Positions 44,201-53,506 of a stretch of DNA of 64,000 nucleotides are shown piece after piece. Below the pieces are notes generated by a model. The model was given only the letters and a program-made list of their open reading frames with translations, did not search any database and was not told the origin of the DNA. Source of the stretch: Actinernus sp. WN-2022 (lineage: Eukaryota > Cnidaria > Anthozoa > Actiniaria > Actinernidae); the NCBI GenBank assembly GCA_030867875.1, contig JAOWCC010001634.1, positions 136,978,365-137,042,364 of the forward strand, in the 5' to 3' direction. A program made the translations under genes and the position numbers. The first letter of the stretch is position 1. Every line of letters starts with the position of its first letter.

Positions 44201-45138
44201 AGGTGATAGAAGTCCTGGGCGAGTTTTCGCGCTTCGGTGTTGCACTTGTCTGCGCGCGCCCCTTTGTATACAGCAAGGCAGCGCCAAAGACATAGGTTGT
44301 CACCATATTGGTCGAGGGCGTTGATTGCCTTTTTCTGGCGAAGCCAGTGTGGCAGTGGGCCTGTTTCCAACAGTGGCTGACGATCGAGTACCACTTTTAC
44401 ATCCACGTGGATCCAACGCACGAATGCCCACTGAGTATTTGGACGATCAATGTTGTCAGGATTCAAACGAGCTATCTCCTTATTGGCAACCCACTCCTCT
44501 GCATCGCCTAGGACATTCACCCATGGAGAACCTGGGACTGTCTTGGAGAAGAGCATCACCCGCCCATCGTTGACATTGCGAATGCGATAGGAGTAGCCAT
44601 ACCGCAGGTAGAAGCTAGTTTCTACATTTGCAGTCAACTTTCCCATGATCCTAGACGTCAAATCTCCTGCCACACCTCGAAAGAAACGCCATTGGATTGT
44701 GCGCCTACCTTTCTCCTCTCCCTCGAGCATACCATCTCTCTCATTGAGAATAGTGGCTGCCTCTCGAGCGAGACTCCGTTCCAATGGCTCACTGCGCGGC
44801 TTTTGCTGGAACCGCCTGGTAGCTCGTTGTATGTGAGGCAACCGCCTCCTTGGATTAGCTCTATTCAGAGCTGCAACGGCTTTTGCCCTTAGGCCTGCCT
44901 CAACCTCCTCATCCAACTGTTTGGTTTCGCGTGCGCGTTGGGCGCGCTTGTGTGGATTTTCGGGATCACCTCGAAGAGCTGGGAATCTACCTGTTTGGCC
45001 AGCTCGTTTGATTCTCTTCTGCCCTTCGGTGGCGCGAGCCTCAGCTATTGCCTGGACGAGCCTGGATTTGTTGAGCTTTGAGAAATCTCGAAGACCATAC
45101 TGCTTTGCTTGTGTGCGTAATTCTTTGAGGGTAATCAT
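41217..45138 (-). pseudogene. Protein-primed family B DNA polymerase of element 1, broken at three places
   Basis: Reading leftwards from the ATG at 45138: a SAP-like N-terminus (about residues 1-40), a basic region, a C2H2 finger (CNDCKQRFTNASNLQRHADRC), a Vsr-like endonuclease block (FHGCYYHGCPKCF), then exonuclease motif I (VVYDFEAY). A frameshift lies near 43290. Exo II continues in the new frame, with polymerase motif A (DANALY) near 42450. At 42026-42028 TGA stands where the frame otherwise continues. Motif B (KLLGNSAYGK) and motif C (MDTDSAY) follow. A second frameshift lies near 41537 and the C-terminal part runs to 41217. All catalytic motifs are present, so decay is recent, but no full-length protein can be made. 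Confidence 0.9.
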
Positions 45139-45171
45139 TTTTCTTTGGTAATACCTATACCAAGCTTATCT

Positions 45172-45468
45172 CTAATTGGAAAGTAGGGTCGTCGTTTTCA
45201 ATTCAGCTAACACCTTTGTAAAGTGCATTTTAGTGCGGAGTCGTAATTCGCGGAGGCGATGGCACTTTGTTTGTCCGCACTTTCCGCAAAGCCCGCAACT
45301 CGTAAGACAGCCGCGACCACACTTCGAACATGGGGTGGGTACCATTCTCCCTCCTCGTATCTGGAAATTATGCTGGGCGCAGTACTCTGTCTTCGAACGA
45401 CATAAACTCCTTACACACCTCGTATCTTTTCCAAGCATTAACCAACTACAAGTACTTTTCTCCATCAT
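45172..45468 (-). CDS. Cysteine-rich small protein of element 1
   Basis: 98 aa from the ATG at 45468. It contains a first Cys/His cluster (RCVRSLC...YCAQHNF) and a second (CSKCGRGC...CGLCGKCGQTKCH), consistent with two small zinc-binding knuckles, and then a basic helix. It sits between the right TIR and the polymerase, transcribed in the same direction from the TIR. Comparable Cys-rich genes are present at this place in other Mavericks. Role unknown; a nucleic-acid-binding or regulatory role is plausible. Confidence 0.65.
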   Translation of the reverse strand: MMEKSTCSWLMLGKDTRCVRSLCRSKTEYCAQHNFQIRGGRMVPTPCSKCGRGCLTSCGLCGKCGQTKCHRLRELRLRTKMHFTKVLAELKTTTLLSN

Positions 45469-45501
45469 TCGATATATACCATATACATTCCATTCTCTAA
45501 T

Positions 45502-45624
45502 TCGCAATTTTCTATCTGTGTCCTAAAAATAGGTCAGAAAGTGGGGAAAATGTGGGGGCACAAAAAACGGATCTCCGGTGGATATATAAAGGGCGGGTAT
45601 CATTTTAACTCCGGCTATACTACT
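45502..45624 (-). repeat. Right terminal inverted repeat of element 1
   Basis: Inverse of the left TIR, about 123 bp, with the outermost bases CTATACTACT followed by the CCTTG duplication. Confidence 0.9.
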
Positions 45625-45661
45625 CCTTGTATCACGATTCACAGATCATTTTGTTTACTTT

Positions 45662-45695
45662 TGAGACGCCAATATAACATGGTATTGGCGTCTCA
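45662..45695. repeat. Fold-back hairpin TGAGACGCCAATA
   Basis: TGAGACGCCAATA and its complement are separated by 8 bp. The same terminal motif TGAGACGCC begins the larger palindrome at 46312. Confidence 0.85.
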
Positions 45696-46295
45696 GAATA
45701 CCAGCCTCTGATTGGCTCTTGCGCGAGCCCTTCCAGTCGCATGGCTTCCCGGTCAAGTTCAAAATTCGCATGGTTTGTTCAGCAGCATTTATTGAGCGCG
45801 TCGTGACAAGATTTTGGCTACCATGTCACCTTCAAATCGTTGTAAATTACTAGATAAGGATTCTTCAATCATAAAGGTAAGGTTGGCATTGTAGTTTTCG
45901 TCAGAAATCTAACACTCTTATCAGCTAAAAGTACAATTTTCACCGTCTCAAAGCAGTAAAATTGCAAAAGTCGTCCAAATCAAGCCACAAAGTCAAAGCA
46001 AAGTTCTTAAATAAATGAAAAGGATTTCTTTCAAAGAAAAAAAACACACTTCTTTTAAAATTAGATAAACCTTAAATTCGAAATCACTTATCATTTTTGA
46101 AACTGATGTTTATTTGACAAGAAATAAGAGATTTCAAAACACGTCGCGAAAGTTTTCTCCACTGAAGCCGTAAAACCGTTGCCATGGATATACTAGGTGC
46201 CTTTTGAGAATTGAAATTACGATCAGCATGAGTTTGGTGCTTCATTCTCTTCTTTCTTTTAACAATTCACGACTTAATTGTTGAATCGTGATACA

Positions 46296-46442
46296 AAACT
46301 AATTGCGATTTTGAGACGCCGATACCGAATTATATTGCCGGCGTTGGAAGAAAATGCGACTCCGCCCAATACGGAATATATTTTCTCCCAACTGGCCGGC
46401 AATATAATTCGGTATCGGCGTCTCAGAATCTCAATTAGTTTA
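46296..46442. repeat. Fold-back element with perfect 31-bp core arms
   Basis: Arms 46312-46342 and 46395-46425 are exact complements (starting TGAGACGCCGATACCG). An outer, slightly imperfect extension (AACTAATTG.GATT) reaches 46296 and 46442. The central 52 bp are unique. Confidence 0.9.
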
Positions 46443-46744
46443 TAGAAGATTATCTTAATAGAAAGGCTCGACTAACTGCGTCAGTTGTGAGGGACATCAG
46501 TTCTGGATGAGATGAGATAATTACGGAGAAATCGACGAAGAAGATATGTATGTGTCATGTAAAGCTAAATTACATGTAATTTCATGCACTACGCTGAAAA
46601 ACACACTCAACCTAAGTTTTTCTTGTAGTTTGCTAATTCTGCTCCAATTTCGTCGACCACATTGCCGAGTTACATAGCTAGGAACTATTTTTAAACATAA
46701 CATGGGGCATAACGTTCTTGAAATGTGCGTGTTTAATAGCGATA

Positions 46745-46900
46745 CTTACTGTTTGTAAACACTGACGTCATTTATATATTTGCATATATAATGTGGTTGG
46801 CAAAAAAAAACATGTGTTTGTATGACTTGTATGGGAACTAGCGATTTAGGCCTCACAAAATACATCTAAAGTCTCAATTCTGATTCCAAATCTTAATTCC
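46745..46900 (-). repeat. Inverted copy of the 27.4-27.8 kb repeat
   Basis: The reverse complement matches 27410-27480 joined to 27685-27780, including GACGTCATTTATATATTTGC. It lacks the CTCCTCCCT tract inserted in the other copy. Confidence 0.7.
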
Positions 46901-47825
46901 TTTATAAGACTTATAAGTTAAGAGCATATAAGCTTCGATGAAAGGGCTTGCTTGCATTTTGGAAGAACAAGAAAGTAATTTGGCGATGAATAAGCACCGA
47001 CCTGTGATATTTTATAAGCATCTGACTGGGTTCACGCTTCGTTTCTGCCAACCACAGAAAGCAACAAATGTGGCGTGACTGGCCTGTGTGACGTCACAGT
47101 AAGTATCGCTATAGATGCTCGGTTGAATCACACTTTACTGCACCATCAATCGAATTGAAACTACACGTTTCTTTAAAACATAACTACAAAAATAACACCC
47201 TGAGATAGAAGAGAAATACCATGTGAATGTCCTGATCTGCTTTTCAGACATTTTCGACAGAGGATGGCAAATATTAAAGTGGATTACTAAAGCTTATTGT
47301 TGAGATTTGATTTCTGTTACAGTGAACTGATTTCAAGTTGCTCTAAATATCTCATCAGTATTTAGTTTGAGTCCTCGGCATCAAAATTGTCACAGATTTT
47401 CTCCAGTACATCTTAAAAACATATTCTGCTACTCTGAGTAGTTAATTTTGTTTGTTTTTTCATTGGAAAATTTGTAATTTGAGGATAGAAAGTGCCCCTA
47501 GCAACAGTTGATTCCATCTTGTTTGCATTTCTAAAAACATCTAGTGCATGTACTTGCATTTGTGTACAAGCCTAACTTCCACCTCTGATTAAAAAATTGT
47601 CTAAAAGCCATCAATGTCTTCAATATATTAAAAATGCTGAGTGGAGTTGCAAACTAAACTGAGCCAATTTGCCCTGTAATTATAGATTTTGGGTCATGTA
47701 AAATATACATGTGTGGTGCATCAGTGATTTGATGCTATGACAGAACACATAACCTACGTATGCGTTTTGAAATATAGTACTTATTATAAAATTCTGCCAA
47801 TAGCCTACATGTACATAGTTGATGA
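46901..47825. other. Non-coding spacer, nothing recognised
   Basis: No supported gene or repeat; AT-rich. Confidence 0.5.
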
Positions 47826-48003
47826 TGTTGGTAGTTTTTGTGAGAAGACTGTGGCTGCAGCCCAGGGTATTTTCTGAATGGCCACCTGATCTTCGCCAAG
47901 CTGGACACTTGCACCCAGATCGTATCTCACAGCTTGGCCAAGATGGCAACCATTCAAAAATACCCTGGCCACGGCCCGATCTTCTTGCAAAAACTACCAA
48001 TAC
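47826..48003. repeat. Imperfect fold-back repeat (about 75-bp arms)
   Basis: The left arm begins TTGGTAGTTTTTGTGAGAAG and the right arm ends CTTCTTGCAAAAACTACCAA; inner parts (CCAGGGTATTT...GAATGG and GGCCAAGCTG) also pair. The open frames seen on both strands here are consequences of the palindrome. Confidence 0.8.
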
Positions 48004-49608
48004 CGCGAGCTACATGTATGCAGGCTACTCAGACTGTCAATAACACAAGAAATATGCACAAGATTAACAGTGAAATGTTTCCAATCACTGTTTCTCAAGC
48101 ATACAATATACATGTATGTATTGTTTTGTTATTAAGGAAAGAAAATTCCATTTCTTGGCAGGATTTATATAATATATTGGCATAACCAACAATCATTGCC
48201 AAAATACCTTGGACCGAAAGATCTCTTAGAGGATTTTTGGATACTTTTAGGGATTCTATAATATATCATGTCCCCCATCCCGCCTGTTTCAATGTTGGGA
48301 GGAATTTTGGACAGCTGATATCATGCACATGAAGGTGAATACCACTTTTCACAATGCCTGGTACAACATTGAAACGGGGGAGGGGACAAAAGACCAGTCC
48401 AGGTGATAAGAATTTATTCAAATTCAAAGAAATACTGTTATCGGTCCAAGCATTTTGGCAACGATTGTAGCTGCCATCGATTGACAAACTCGTCATCTGA
48501 TTGGATAGCCAGGTGCCATCTTTCAATCATTAGTCAACCGTGTATGTGCTGCGAAAAAAAAATCACAGTTTTCTCTATCACAGGGAAGATAAATACTGGA
48601 CAGTGCTCGACATTAAAGTGCATATAAGCCCTGGCCAATTTAGCCTGATTTTCAGACAGTCGAGGTCGTCCGCTCACTTCCTCCCACCTACCCGTCTGAT
48701 GGACTTTGACAGAAACCGTGTTCTGGTCATTGTTTCATTTCGACCAATCAGAGCGAAGGTTTTATTTTTAGAGAACTGAGGTATGCATAGAATGTCTAGT
48801 GCAGCCTGCATGAAGGTGAAGCCAAATGGTGGACGATACAAACGGACTTGATATGGCTTTGGAGAAAGCGTGCGAAACTTTCGACATTTCTGAATTATTT
48901 CCCGAGCAGAGAAAGGCATTATTATACTTTGTTTCCCGGAAGGACCTTTGCTACCACAGCTTTATCTATAAGGCGACAACCAGGTCGAGAATCGAGAGAG
49001 AATAATAATATGTAGTCTTCTACAACTTCTACAGATCGTCAGAATCACGGCTCTTTCATGCACTGCAGAATATGTTCTACAGCTTCAAACTTATAGAAAC
49101 AGAACGTGGAGAAACCTGTTGTCCTCAGATGTGTACCGGGAAAATCTGATAGGAAGCGCTATCGATATCGCGATGTTTATTAATCTACTAGCTACAGGCT
49201 TTGGAAAATCATTAATCTTCCTCGACCGCTTTGTATGCCGTATTAAAATGTAATGTCTCCTAGAATGTTGGCATTTAGAAGACCAAATATTTCATGAAAT
49301 GTAATGATTTTTTTACAGCAGTGAACACACATACCGAGTATGTCATGGTAACAGTTTCACAACATCTGGGCAATGATTTATGTTTGCAAAAATTTTAACA
49401 CACTTTATTTTGACAATTTTGCTGTACTAAAAGCTGAAATATCTTGGCTTTTTCGCCTTAAGAAGACTAAATCTTTCATGGAATGGCATGAAATTTTTAC
49501 AGGAGTGAACACATATAGTGAATATGTCATGGTAAAAGTTGGATTACATTTGCCTAAATATTTATGTTTTCAGAATTTTGAACAGTCTTGATTTTGACAA
49601 ATTGTAAA
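48004..49608. other. Non-coding spacer, nothing recognised
   Basis: Short frames only. No motif, RNA gene or transposon end recognised. Confidence 0.5.
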
Positions 49609-49960
49609 GTAATAATAATAATAATAATAATTACATTTATATAGCGCTTTTTCCTATAAGTCCAAAAGCGTTTTACACCTAATTAAAAAACTACATCTAA
49701 TTTAAAAGATATTAAAAAATCCTAAGTTAATTAAGCTAAAAATCATGATTAAAAATTACGATAAATTGTCGATATCCGAAAACTGATCAATAAAAAAACT
49801 TTCTTAAAAAGGTATGTCTTAAGACTCTTCTTAAATAGCTCTATTGAAGGACTAGATTTAATGTTAAAAGGCAGTGAGTTCCATAGCTTTGGCGCACATA
49901 CAGAAAGTACAACAAATCCGGTAGTTAGATCAGTGTTGTAACCATGTATACCATGCAAGA
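49609..49960 (-). pseudogene. LINE 3' fragment
   Basis: Minus-strand translation gives APKLWNSLPFNIKSSPS and FKKSLKTYLFK, the usual C-terminal tail of L2/RTE/Jockey-like ORF2. It is followed (at lower coordinates) by ATTTATATAGCGCTTTTTCC and an (ATA)n tract, which looks like the 3' tail. Confidence 0.7.
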
Positions 49961-50124
49961 TATATTTTTGGGCAAATGGTGGATATGTTTTGTGACGTGT
50001 CACACTGTAACTTTAGTTCTCCACATTCCTAAAGATCATTATCCTTCAACAGCTATAGCATTCCTTCGTTATCTTTACTGTCCAAAAAAGCATGCAGTCC
50101 ATCTTTCAGACAGTCAGTGTTAGA

Positions 50125-50335
50125 AGCAGTCACAGAGTGTAACACTGAAGCAGTCACAGAGTATATAACAAACAGTCACAGAGTGTACCAAGCAGTCACA
50201 GAGTGTAACAAGCAGCCACAGAGTGTAACAAGCCGTCACAGAGTGTAACAAGCCGTCACAAAGTGTAACAAGCCGTTACAGAGTGTAACAAGCCGTCACA
50301 GAGTGTAACAAGCCGTCACAGAGTGTAATGTTGGC
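50125..50335 (+). repeat. 20-bp minisatellite
   Basis: About ten copies of a unit reading roughly AGCCGTCACAGAGTGTAACA, more variable at the left, nearly identical at the right. Confidence 0.9.
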
Positions 50336-50616
50336 CGGCTCAATGTAATTATCATCATAACACAATCTTCCATAATATTTGTTTAATTCTGCCGGCATAT
50401 ATAAGATATCGCTGTGAGATCGAGTTGACTCTTTTCCACCATTCACGAGTGCCTACATACAACCTTGCATGAGTTCCTATATTTCTTCGATTATCAAAGA
50501 TAACCTCGGAAATCCTTATAAACTGAATTGAAACTCTAGTCTCAACATGTATTGATACCGGTAATCTAGCCAGCAATTGACAATAACCTGTATACTAAAT
50601 TTAACTCAAGCTTCGT

Positions 50617-50718
50617 GTTTCACCAGGGAATCCAAACACCTCGAAATAATAAAAGTACTCGGCCGTAGCGGCCTCGTGCTTTCATCTTTCTCGGTGTTTG
50701 GATCCCCTGGTAAAACAC
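50617..50718. repeat. Fold-back palindrome with CACCAGGGAATCCAAACACC arms
   Basis: The right arm GGTGTTTGGATCCCCTGG complements the left with two or three mismatches. The centre contains a second palindrome, CTCGGCCGTAGCGGCCTCG. Confidence 0.8.
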
Positions 50719-50749
50719 TAGCTCTCGTTTTTTTATATATTACTTAAGT

Positions 50750-51300
50750 CATCACGCAAAAAAGAAAGAAATATTGATATAAAGTTAACCAACAAAGATA
50801 GAACAACTTACCCACTAGAAATAAAAGACCACATAAAGTACTTAGGTGTCATGATTGATAATACGTTATCCTGGAAATACCATATATCATGTTTGCTCGC
50901 GTATTGCGAGGAATGCTGGCATAATTTATAAACTGAGACTGATTACATGTACCAATCCCTCCAGCAATTAAAACAAATCTATTATAACATAATTTATCCT
51001 TATCAGTCTCATATGCAATACTTGCATGGGGTAGTGCTTATAAAACCCACATACAATAACATCCAAATAAAACAAAAAGTCAATGTTCTTTGCAATATCT
51101 TATAGTAAAAATACAGTGCTCTCCCTTTATTGAATTTATTAAACATCCTCACATTTAATGTTTTTCGTCTACAAATCCTTAAATTTAACCATTTATGGCA
51201 TAAAAAACAATTTCCACTCCCAATTGATACATTCATACAACACCAGACTATGCCTCTACAAATAATCTCTATAAATCATGTGTTACAACAAACACTGGCA
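50750..51300 (+). pseudogene. LINE reverse-transcriptase fragment, heavily mutated
   Basis: Plus-strand translation around 50830-50890 gives IKYLGVMIDNTLSWKYHI, and around 50980-51050 LSYAILAWGSAYKTH-like residues in shifting frames. Both are conserved in Jockey/CR1-like RTs. Multiple stops and shifts. Confidence 0.65.
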
Positions 51301-51369
51301 TAACAAACGATTATTGGCAACAACTTTCATATTAGTAGTTAGGCAGGTCACCATAGGTTCAATCTCCGC

Positions 51370-51735
51370 CTCCTGATTGGCCGAGACAAGGGGCGGGGCC
51401 TAAAACGACGCCATTACGCACGCGGTCCTGTCAAAGGGCATGTCAATGAGATGGAGGCTTCTGATTGGTCGGCAGTTTAGGGGGTTCCTGTCAAAGGCCT
51501 GTCAATGACTGGTATCCCAAAAGCGAGGCTTCTGATTGGTCGGCAGTTTAGGGGTTTCCCGTTAGGGTCGAAGGAGGTTCGGCGGGGTTGGAAAGGAGTC
51601 CAAAGCGAGGCCTGGGATTGGTCGGTAGTTTAGGGGGGCCCCGCCAGGGGTGGAGGGGGGTTTTGCCGGAAGAGAGCAAACCCAGGCTCGGGATTGGCGG
51701 CCGGAAAAGACCCCGGGCCGTATAAGAAAGTGAAA
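51370..51735 (+). promoter_or_regulatory. CCAAT-box repeat promoter of the GRF-finger gene
   Basis: Five inverted CCAAT boxes (GATTGG) lie near 51397, 51462, 51534, 51615 and 51693. Three are in repeats of CTTCTGATTGGTCGGCAG followed by TTTAGGGG. A TATA-like CCGTATAAGAAA at about 51719-51730 precedes the ATG at 51762. Confidence 0.75.
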
Positions 51736-51761
51736 CACCTTTGTAAATTTCAGTGTGAACG

Positions 51762-52451
51762 ATGCCCCCTACGTGCTTTTGTGGGTGTTACGCTAAAGCC
51801 GCCAAAGGATTAGTGGGGACGCCAGAGTGTGTTTACAAGTGTGGACAAACAGCGGATTACAAGTCGAAACCCCCAGTGCTTCCGTGCAGCTTTTATTTTA
51901 CGGAGCAAGACCTACCTTTGGTGAAAGCGGCCATCCCGGTCGGAACTTTATACAATACATTTCCCAAGTGTGGCCACAATTTGTGGATGAAAGTGGGGGT
52001 GAGCCGAAGCGTGAACAATCCGAACCGCGTGTTCTTCACGTGTACGGCACCGTCGCCCAACCCGAAGTGCGAGTTTCCGCTGGGATTTATGTGGGCCGGG
52101 CCCCCGGCAGAACCTATTGGACCCCCACCCCCTAAGAAAGCACACTACTACGCGTCGCCATGGACGTCACAGGCCCCCCAAGAAAAGCCACCCGCCGCTT
52201 GGACCAATCCCAACGCCGCTATGCCTCTTACGGGTCCCCCCGTAGAGAGTCTACAGTGTCCCCCGAGGGGTCTCCCGGTGGGGCCCCCGGCGGGGCCATC
52301 GGCGGGGAATGTGTGGAACCCGGCAGAGACGTCCTCCGGACCCCCCACTGGTACAACGGACGAGGGTCCCCCGCCGTCCCCACCCCCTATAGACATCCCG
52401 ACAACGAGCCGGGCCCCTCGCTACCAGCCCCACGCGAGCTATTGTTACTGA
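51762..52451 (+). CDS. GRF-type zinc-finger protein with proline-rich tail
   Basis: 229 aa, ATG at 51762 just downstream of the TATA-like box. The N-terminal CFCGCYAKAA...CVYKCG and, after about 60 residues, CGHNLWMKV...NNPNRVFFTC...CEFPLGFMW give the C-x-C/N-x-x-R-x-F-x-x-C/C-x-F spacing of GRF zinc fingers, which bind single-stranded or unpaired nucleic acid in host topoisomerases and nucleases. The C-terminal 110 residues are disordered Pro/Gly-rich (GPPVE, VGPPAGP). The last 292 nt overlap the next frame. Function in the virus is unknown; early expression and DNA binding are reasonable guesses. Confidence 0.75.
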   Translation: MPPTCFCGCYAKAAKGLVGTPECVYKCGQTADYKSKPPVLPCSFYFTEQDLPLVKAAIPVGTLYNTFPKCGHNLWMKVGVSRSVNNPNRVFFTCTAPSPNPKCEFPLGFMWAGPPAEPIGPPPPKKAHYYASPWTSQAPQEKPPAAWTNPNAAMPLTGPPVESLQCPPRGLPVGPPAGPSAGNVWNPAETSSGPPTGTTDEGPPPSPPPIDIPTTSRAPRYQPHASYCY

Positions 52452-52999
52452 ACCAAGAAGACCTAGATTTGGGGGACATGCCGGACAACCGGGATTTGCC
52501 CGCCCTAAAAGCCGGTTGGGCTTTGCACAAAACGCTCTACGTCATGATGTGCATCCGGGAATGCATGCGAGAACGTGGCCGTCACTGCGAGGGGTGTCAC
52601 TACAGTCAACAGAGTCAACAGGACGAACGTTACCATTCTTGTTTATGGTCTTTTTCCGAGGAAAGCTTTACCGAACGCGTGGCGAAGGCCCGGTCTCTTA
52701 TTACCCTAGAGGCTCTACGGGCTACGGGCTACAGGGCTTTGCAGAGTTTGCACCTCTCGGGGATTGTTGCTCCCCTTACGTATACCGTGTTTGAACAGCT
52801 GCAAAAACTAAAGGAGGCCGAGATTTACGAGGTCTACAAACGGTATTATTTTGAAGAAATCGAAGACCCTACCATTACGTACAAGAACCGAATTTGGCAT
52901 GCGTTAGGCCAGGCTTTAATTTACGAAGACAATCCCCAGGACTATGTGGAAATTGGAGTGTTAACCCTTGTGGCTTTATTTGATTCAACCACTATGTAA
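52160..52999 (+). CDS. Overlapping-frame protein with Cys/His motif
   Basis: 279 codons in a different phase from the GRF gene. The first ~97 codons overlap it and are low-complexity. From about residue 98 (LLLLNQEDLDLGD) the sequence is protein-like, with an acidic start, then CEGCHYSQQSQQDERYHSC (a C-x2-C...H-x2-C cluster that could bind zinc) and helical C-terminal segments. The true product may start at 52160, be joined by splicing, or be the C-terminal half of the GRF protein after a frameshift near 52440. AATAAA at 53007 follows the stop by 7 bp. Confidence 0.6.
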   Translation: MDVTGPPRKATRRLDQSQRRYASYGSPRRESTVSPEGSPGGAPGGAIGGECVEPGRDVLRTPHWYNGRGSPAVPTPYRHPDNEPGPSLPAPRELLLLNQEDLDLGDMPDNRDLPALKAGWALHKTLYVMMCIRECMRERGRHCEGCHYSQQSQQDERYHSCLWSFSEESFTERVAKARSLITLEALRATGYRALQSLHLSGIVAPLTYTVFEQLQKLKEAEIYEVYKRYYFEEIEDPTITYKNRIWHALGQALIYEDNPQDYVEIGVLTLVALFDSTTM

Positions 53000-53006
53000 T
53001 TGGAGA

Positions 53007-53012
53007 CAATAA
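53007..53012 (+). terminator. Poly(A) signal AATAAA
   Basis: It lies just after the stop at 52999 and is followed by a GT/T-rich stretch (GACTTTTGTTTGAGT), as expected for a cleavage site. Confidence 0.75.
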
Positions 53013-53249
53013 AAGAGACTTTTGTTTGAGTAAAAACAACTTTGTTTTCGTTAATTAAAATTAAATACAATTGGGGTGTGCCATTTCAGCTTCACCAAAT
53101 TAATTAATTAATACAAGTGTATTGAAAATAATATTAATAATAATGTAAGGTATCCTTTCAACCAAATTATAAAATTATAGAAATATAAAAAACTATTTAC
53201 AGGCCATCCCGTGGGGCCCATTCGAAAGAGAGAAAATATCCGTGTAGAA

Positions 53250-53455
53250 AAGTGGACTAATCGTCCTAGTATTTATGAAAAAGTGGGCTAATCGCCCTAG
53301 TAGTGATGAAATTTTTGAAAATGGGGGCTAATCGCCCTAGTAGTGATGATTTTTTTGAAAATGGGGGCTAATCGCCCTAATATTTATGTAATAGAAAAAG
53401 GGGGCTAATTGCCCTAGTATTGATGTAATTTTGAAAGTGGGCTAATGGCCCTAAT
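53250..53455 (+). repeat. Six hairpin repeats with core GGGCTAATCGCCCTA
   Basis: Copies begin near 53253, 53284, 53325, 53367, 53402 and 53438, at spacing 31-42 bp. The outer two vary, but stem-forming changes are partly paired (GGACTAATCGTCC keeps the stem of the first copy). The array lies between the convergent ends of the rightward and leftward genes. Confidence 0.85.
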
Positions 53456-53506
53456 AAGTTCTTAAAAATTTAGAAAAAAGAGAAGAACTTCCCGTGGCAT
53501 ATTTTT

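Larger units (their letters stand above)
28838..45624. mobile_element. Element 1: complete Maverick/Polinton (16.8 kb)
   Basis: The ends are inverted (AGTAGTATAGCC at 28838 and its complement ending at 45624) and flanked by a direct CCTTG (28833-28837 and 45625-45629). A 5-6 bp duplication and AG...CT termini are standard for Mavericks. The content is a retroviral-type integrase, FtsK/HerA packaging ATPase, double-jelly-roll-type major capsid, penton-like proteins and protein-primed PolB. No adenain-type protease was recognised. Many genes are broken, so this copy is a decaying resident. A Penelope-like element is nested at 33920-35807. Confidence 0.92.

Noticed and set aside
28838..45624. 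An adenain-type protease gene in element 1
   Set aside because: Expected in Polintons, but no frame shows the His/Cys catalytic context; probably lost or too degraded to see.
47680..48000. Frames on both strands around 47.8-48.0 kb
   Set aside because: Produced by the fold-back palindrome, so similar frames appear on both strands.
50125..50335. 20-bp repeats as a CRISPR array
   Set aside because: Direct tandem repeat without unique spacers.
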